A stretch of DNA of 64,000 bases, taken from positions 62,001-126,000 of the forward strand of contig DVLL01000021.1 of NCBI GenBank assembly GCA_018715525.1, read 5' to 3'. Source of the stretch: Candidatus Faeciplasma pullistercoris (GTDB taxonomy: Bacteria > Bacillota > Clostridia > Oscillospirales > Ruminococcaceae). The notes under the pieces are model-generated. The model had not been told where the DNA came from, did not search any database, and was given only the letters and a program-made list of their open reading frames with translations. Both the position numbers and the translations under genes were made by a program. This document shows positions 60,082-64,000 of this stretch, piece by piece (positions within the stretch are counted from its first letter, which is position 1; each line of letters begins with the position of its first letter).

Positions 60082-61245
60082 ATGACTATACATGATGTGT
60101 TTGGTTGCGTAAAGCTCAAAATTGATGGATTTGATACCAACCTAATAATGGACAGCATCTCAAAATGCTGTAGAGTAATTGAACTTTACATGGAAAATGA
60201 GACGGTATACGCAGTCGTACCCATTGTAAAGGAAAGGGAAGTTATATCTATCTGTGAACGCAGAGGCTATTCGGTAGAGGTAATTGCCAGAAATGGCGTT
60301 TACCCGTACATAATCAGATATCACAAGCGTGTCGGAATTGTAATTGGCATAGGTCTTTGCATACTGGGAATACTCTTTCTGTCAAATATTGCTCTTAGGG
60401 TAAGAGTTGTAGGAGCAAACAGTGAAGAGGCTGAGAAAAAAATCAGAGAGCTTGCTGCACAGGAAGGAATCAAGGCAGGAGCGTACATACCGTCTATGAA
60501 TTTTTTGAAGCTTGAAGCCAGATTATTTGAGCTCTCAGATGACATAGCTTGGGTTTCTATAGGTCACAGCGGTTCTGTTATAACTATAAATGTCAGCATG
60601 CCTACCATAGGAGTAGAGTCAGAGGAGAGACGAATACCATGCAATATCGTTGCGTCGCGAGACGGCGTAATTGTAAAAGCTGATGTGTTGGTAGGAGAGT
60701 TCACTTCACTTATCGGTTCTGCCGTTAAGAAAGGGGATTTGCTGGTAAGCGGAATAGTCGAAAATTCTAACGGAATGGCGTACTACCGCCATTCTATAGC
60801 CAATATAATCGCAGAGTATAATCAAACGATAACAATTGAGCAGGGACTATATGATGTCGACATCTCTGACGGCGCAGTTCATTACATGAAGTACCTTCAA
60901 TTCTTCGAGCTTGATATACCGATTTCCCGTAATCCGGATACCGGCGAAAGCTATGTGAGTGCGGAAAGAATCGAGCCTGTTAAATTTTTTGGCATCACAC
61001 TTCCTATCTCCGTAAAAACAGTCGAATATACAGAGCAAATCTCAAAAATCAAAACTTATACTGTTCAGGAGGCTGAGAATGTTCTTTACGAGCGCTTAAA
61101 AGGGTATGAGGAATACCTTCTTTCTTCTCAAGAGATAGTTTCAAAAAATGTCAATGTGGAGCAAATAGACGGAATAGTCAGATTGACGGCAGACTACACT
61201 TTAAGAGGGGATATCTGTCAAGACAGCGAGATATTTATCAAGTAG
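60082..61245 (+). CDS. yqfD: Sporulation protein YqfD
   Basis: 387 residues. A cytoplasmic N-domain of about 85 residues, a single membrane helix (GIVIGIGLCILGILFLSNIAL) and a large outer domain with a POTRA-like start (LRVRVVGANSEEAEKKIRELA) and VASRDGVIVKADVLVGEF. Length and layout match YqfD (SpoIV-type). Coupled to yqfC. Confidence 0.9.
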   Translation: MTIHDVFGCVKLKIDGFDTNLIMDSISKCCRVIELYMENETVYAVVPIVKEREVISICERRGYSVEVIARNGVYPYIIRYHKRVGIVIGIGLCILGILFLSNIALRVRVVGANSEEAEKKIRELAAQEGIKAGAYIPSMNFLKLEARLFELSDDIAWVSIGHSGSVITINVSMPTIGVESEERRIPCNIVASRDGVIVKADVLVGEFTSLIGSAVKKGDLLVSGIVENSNGMAYYRHSIANIIAEYNQTITIEQGLYDVDISDGAVHYMKYLQFFELDIPISRNPDTGESYVSAERIEPVKFFGITLPISVKTVEYTEQISKIKTYTVQEAENVLYERLKGYEEYLLSSQEIVSKNVNVEQIDGIVRLTADYTLRGDICQDSEIFIK

Positions 61246-61267
61246 ACGTATTAAGCACGCAAAAGTA

Positions 61268-61296
61268 TTGAATTATCTAAAGCGATCTGGTATAAT
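61268..61296 (+). promoter_or_regulatory. Sigma-A promoter of phoH-ybeY-era-recO
   Basis: TTGAAT (61268-61273), 17-bp spacer, TATAAT (61291-61296); the phoH ATG lies 60 nt on. This separates the housekeeping run from the sporulation pair before it. Confidence 0.8.
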
Positions 61297-61355
61297 TTCT
61301 ATACAGATTTTTACTCAATCAAACTATACAGCCTATAGGCTGAAAGGACGATTAA

Positions 61356-62339
61356 ATGACGGAAAAATCAATAGTTGTAACTAACCTTAATCATGTTTTG
61401 AACCTTTTCGGAAGCTATGACGAGAACATTAAGCTTATTCAGGAGGAGCTTGGCGTCAATGTCATAACCAGAGGGTCTGACATAAAGATAACAGGCACAA
61501 ACCCTGCCGACGTTGACAAGGCGTATTCGTGTATAAACGCTTTACTCAAAATGTCTGAGAACGGCGATGAGATAACCTTGCAGCAGGTGAGGTATGTTCT
61601 GTCCATGGCAGGGGAGTCGAACACAGACGAAATAGCAAACCTTTCCGACGGTGGAATTTGTGTGACATCGTCAGGCAAAATCATCAAGCCAAAGACCCTG
61701 GGTCAGAAAAAATATATAGAGTCTATATCTGACAATACTATATCCTTCGGAGTAGGTCCTGCCGGAACCGGAAAGACATTTTTGGCTGTGTCGATGGCTG
61801 TCAGGGCGTTTAGGTCTCATGATATCAGCAAGATTATTCTTACTCGACCTGCTGTTGAGGCAGGAGAGAAGCTTGGGTTTTTGCCGGGCGACCTGCAAAC
61901 AAAGGTAGACCCTTATCTGCGTCCTCTTTACGACGCGCTGTTTGAGATGCTTGGGGCAGAGTCGTTTGCAAAATACCAGGAGAGGGGAAGCATCGAGGTG
62001 GCTCCGCTGGCGTATATGCGCGGAAGAACGCTTGACGATGCTTTTGTGATTCTCGACGAGGCACAAAACACTTCTCCCGAGCAAATGAAAATGTTTTTAA
62101 CAAGGCTCGGCTTTAACAGTAAGATGGTTATTACGGGAGATGTTACCCAGATAGATCTTCCCGACCCGAGAAAATCGGGACTCATTGAGGCAATAAAGGT
62201 TCTCAAAAACATCAAAGACATAGGAATAAACTACTTTACCGAAAAGGATGTCGTCCGCCACAAGCTGGTGCAGGATATAGTCAAGGCTTATGAGGTATAT
62301 AACAGCGAAAGGATGCACAAAAGGTATGAAAAAGCTTAG
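61356..62339 (+). CDS. phoH: PhoH-family ATPase (PhoH/YqfB type)
   Basis: 327 residues. N-terminal KH-like segment (NHVLNLFGSYDENIKLIQEELGVN), then the P-loop GPAGTGKTFLAVSMAV and Walker B DAFVILDEAQNTSPEQ, with MVITGDVTQIDLP. The protein is an ATPase of uncertain role, probably linked to RNA metabolism as its neighbours ybeY and era are. AAAGGAC lies eight bases before the ATG. Confidence 0.94.
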   Translation: MTEKSIVVTNLNHVLNLFGSYDENIKLIQEELGVNVITRGSDIKITGTNPADVDKAYSCINALLKMSENGDEITLQQVRYVLSMAGESNTDEIANLSDGGICVTSSGKIIKPKTLGQKKYIESISDNTISFGVGPAGTGKTFLAVSMAVRAFRSHDISKIILTRPAVEAGEKLGFLPGDLQTKVDPYLRPLYDALFEMLGAESFAKYQERGSIEVAPLAYMRGRTLDDAFVILDEAQNTSPEQMKMFLTRLGFNSKMVITGDVTQIDLPDPRKSGLIEAIKVLKNIKDIGINYFTEKDVVRHKLVQDIVKAYEVYNSERMHKRYEKA

Positions 62340-62811
62340 AGTTTCCTTTAATGACGAGCAGGATTTTTTCAAAATAACCACAGATTTGAAAAAGGTTTTG
62401 AGAAGCTGCTGCCGCGAGAGCCTTTATCAGGCTGATTTTGACCATAACTGCGAGATAAGCGTAAGCTTTGTCGATAACGAAAGAATCCGCGAGATAAACA
62501 GGGATTTTAGAAATATCGACTCAGCCACCGACGTTTTGTCCTTCCCGCTTGCCGACAACAGGGAGTTTGACCTCAACCCCGACAGCGGCTGCTATGAGTT
62601 AGGAGACATCATAATTTCTACCGAGCGCGCTGCCGAGCAGGCAAATGAATTAGGTCACTCCACCGAGCGTGAGATAGCGTTTCTGGTTGTTCACTCAATG
62701 CTTCATCTTCTCGGCTACGACCACCCGGACGAGGACAGCGAGCAAACTGCCCAGATGAGACAGCTTCAGAAGGTCATTATTTCTAAGATAGAGCAGGAAT
62801 TTGAGCTATGA
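62326..62811 (+). CDS. ybeY: Endoribonuclease YbeY
   Basis: About 161 residues. The zinc motif HSMLHLLGYDH (HxxxHxxxxxH) is intact, with SFVDNERIREINRDFRNID and ATDVLSFPL. YbeY acts in 16S rRNA maturation and ribosome quality control. The track start at 62290 lies well inside phoH; ATG 62326 (MKKLRVSF) is the likely start, still overlapping phoH by 14 nt. Confidence 0.95.
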   Translation: MKKLRVSFNDEQDFFKITTDLKKVLRSCCRESLYQADFDHNCEISVSFVDNERIREINRDFRNIDSATDVLSFPLADNREFDLNPDSGCYELGDIIISTERAAEQANELGHSTEREIAFLVVHSMLHLLGYDHPDEDSEQTAQMRQLQKVIISKIEQEFEL

Positions 62812-63710
62812 CTAAAAATGCCTTTATAACGATAGTAGGAAGACCGAACGCAGGGAAATCCTCGCTTCTCAACGCGCTCATAGGCGAAAAGATCGCCGCT
62901 GTAAGCTCAAAGCCTCAGACCACGAGAACAAAGATTACAGGTGTTCTCACAAAAGGCGAGATTCAGTATGTCTTTATTGATACCCCGGGCATGCATAAAT
63001 CGAGGGACAAGCTGTCAGAGCATATGATAAACGCTATCAATAGCTCGGTAAGCTCCATAGACGCTGCTCTGCTGGTTGTCGATTCTCAGAAAAAGCCGGG
63101 AGATGCTGAGCGTGAGCTGCTAAGGTCGCTTAAAGCGTCTAAAGCTCCGGTGATACTTGTTGTAAACAAGATCGACCTCTTTGATGACAAGGAGCTGCTG
63201 ATACCTGTCATCAAGGAGTATGCTTCGATGTATGACTTTGCCGAGGTAATACCGATAAGCGCGATGAACAGCGACGGGCTGGACATCATACTTGACGTTT
63301 TATCTAAATACACCACGGAGGGACCTCACTTCTTCCCGGACGACAAGTTCACAGATCAGCCTGAAAGGGTAATAATATCCGAGATAATCCGCGAAAAGCT
63401 GCTGGAACTTTTGTCTGCTGAAGTTCCACACGGAATAGCCGTCGATATTGAAACGCTCAGCGAGCGGGATACTAAGGACGGCGAGGGCATAATGGACGTC
63501 GGAGCGGTGATATACTGCGAGAAGGAGTCCCACAAAGGAATAGTGATAGGTAAGGGCGGAGCTATGCTTAAACAGGTCGGCAGGCTCGCCAGAGAGGATA
63601 TTGAGCGCTTCTTTATGATTAAGACCAATCTTCAGCTCTGGGTAAAGGTCAAGGAGGGCTGGAGGAATAGGGAAGGGCTAATCAAAAACTTCGGTCTTGC
63701 AAACGACTGA
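62808..63710 (+). CDS. era: GTPase Era
   Basis: 300 residues. G1 GRPNAGKSSLL, G2 region PQTTRTKI, G3 DTPGMH, G4 NKID, then a C-terminal KH domain with GIVIGKGGAMLKQVG that binds 16S rRNA near its 3' end. The ATG overlaps the ybeY stop (ATGA). Together with rsmA and ybeY it covers late 30S assembly. Confidence 0.97.
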   Translation: MTKNAFITIVGRPNAGKSSLLNALIGEKIAAVSSKPQTTRTKITGVLTKGEIQYVFIDTPGMHKSRDKLSEHMINAINSSVSSIDAALLVVDSQKKPGDAERELLRSLKASKAPVILVVNKIDLFDDKELLIPVIKEYASMYDFAEVIPISAMNSDGLDIILDVLSKYTTEGPHFFPDDKFTDQPERVIISEIIREKLLELLSAEVPHGIAVDIETLSERDTKDGEGIMDVGAVIYCEKESHKGIVIGKGGAMLKQVGRLAREDIERFFMIKTNLQLWVKVKEGWRNREGLIKNFGLAND

Positions 63711-63727
63711 TATTCGGAGATAAGTAG

Positions 63728-64000
63728 ATGCTGACTGTAAAGGGGCTTGTTTTAAGAGAGCGTGCCTGCGGTGACAACGACAAAATCCTTAGTATTCTTT
63801 CGGATACTCATGGGCTTTTGGAGGTCTGCGCAAAGGGTGTTAAAAAGGCGAATGCCAAGAACGCCTCGGTGTCACAGTGCTTTTGCTATGCAAAATACTG
63901 TCTTGCCGATGGTAAACACTACTATATCCTTAACAGCTCCGAGCCTATAAGAAATTTTTACGACATCAGACTTGACATAAATAAATTTGCGCTGGCAAGC
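63728..64000 (+). CDS. recO: DNA repair protein RecO, 3'-truncated by the window edge
   Basis: 91 residues visible. MLTVKGLVLRERACGDNDKILSILSDTHGLLEVCAKGVKK is the OB-fold N-terminus of RecO, which loads RecA with RecR and RecF. The real stop is past the window. CGGAGATAAG lies about 7 nt before the ATG. The track ORF at 63762 is a shadow. Order era-recO is standard in Firmicutes. Confidence 0.93.
   Translation, partial: MLTVKGLVLRERACGDNDKILSILSDTHGLLEVCAKGVKKANAKNASVSQCFCYAKYCLADGKHYYILNSSEPIRNFYDIRLDINKFALAS

Overview
The window looks like the chromosome of a low-to-mid GC, probably spore-forming member of the Clostridia, most likely a fibre-degrading Oscillospiraceae/Ruminococcus-type gut or rumen bacterium. 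The grounds are a Gram-positive PolC replicase, the Firmicutes order of many blocks (sepF-ylmH-divIVA-ileS-lspA-rluD; ligA-gatCAB; yqfC-yqfD-phoH-ybeY-era-recO; a YlbF-family gene before mutS-mutL-miaA), conserved sporulation genes (ylmC/ymxH, yunB, ylbJ, yqfC, yqfD), strong sigma-A promoters with 17-bp spacers, many ATA codons, and secreted xylan-type glycosidases.

Layout. 1-9.4 kb holds the 3' part of ispG, polC, an unknown Cys-rich protein, ylmC, then rpsB-tsf and rsmA. A convergent minus-strand operon at 9.4-12.9 kb encodes an Lrp regulator, an AlaT-type aminotransferase, ispE and a PflA-like radical SAM protein. From 13.0 to 18.6 kb a strong promoter and an attenuator-like leader precede an ABC exporter / DUF1854 protein / ABC exporter trio in which both exporters carry an N-terminal extension and a zinc ribbon. 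From 18.8 to 26.8 kb lies a carbohydrate block: a parallel-beta-helix lipoprotein, a GH30_8 glucuronoxylanase-type lipoprotein, galE, a second secreted GH30-like protein, and a 75-residue peptide with a cell-wall sorting signal.

26.9-35.5 kb is an accessory region with codon use unlike its flanks. Its core is a minus-strand operon: TetR regulator, SpaA/FctA-like sortase-type pilin, TasA/camelysin-like protein, SipW-type signal peptidase, a camelysin-signal / beta-helix hybrid, a camelysin-signal / Thr-Pro-Glu-rich protein, and a wrecked class B sortase. Upstream are two near-identical 20-bp palindromes (candidate TetR operators), an orphan sigma-A promoter, a small serine recombinase, and a truncated ParM fused at a deletion scar to an unrelated coding tail. 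This is a surface-fibre locus stranded among mobile-element debris, and the best candidate here for a poorly described system.

From 36 to 64 kb the window is housekeeping: YlbF family, mutS, mutL, miaA, an HlyD-like protein, sepF, ylmH, divIVA, ileS, lspA, rluD-type synthase, HAD phosphatase, split transketolase, yunB, ligA, gatC, gatA, gatB, ylbJ (opposite strand), yqfC, yqfD, phoH, ybeY, era and the start of recO. Genes are tightly packed, often with ATGA overlaps; several starts are TTG or GTG placed by a good Shine-Dalgarno sequence. No tRNA, rRNA or CRISPR array was seen. All family assignments come from reading motifs; no database search was run.
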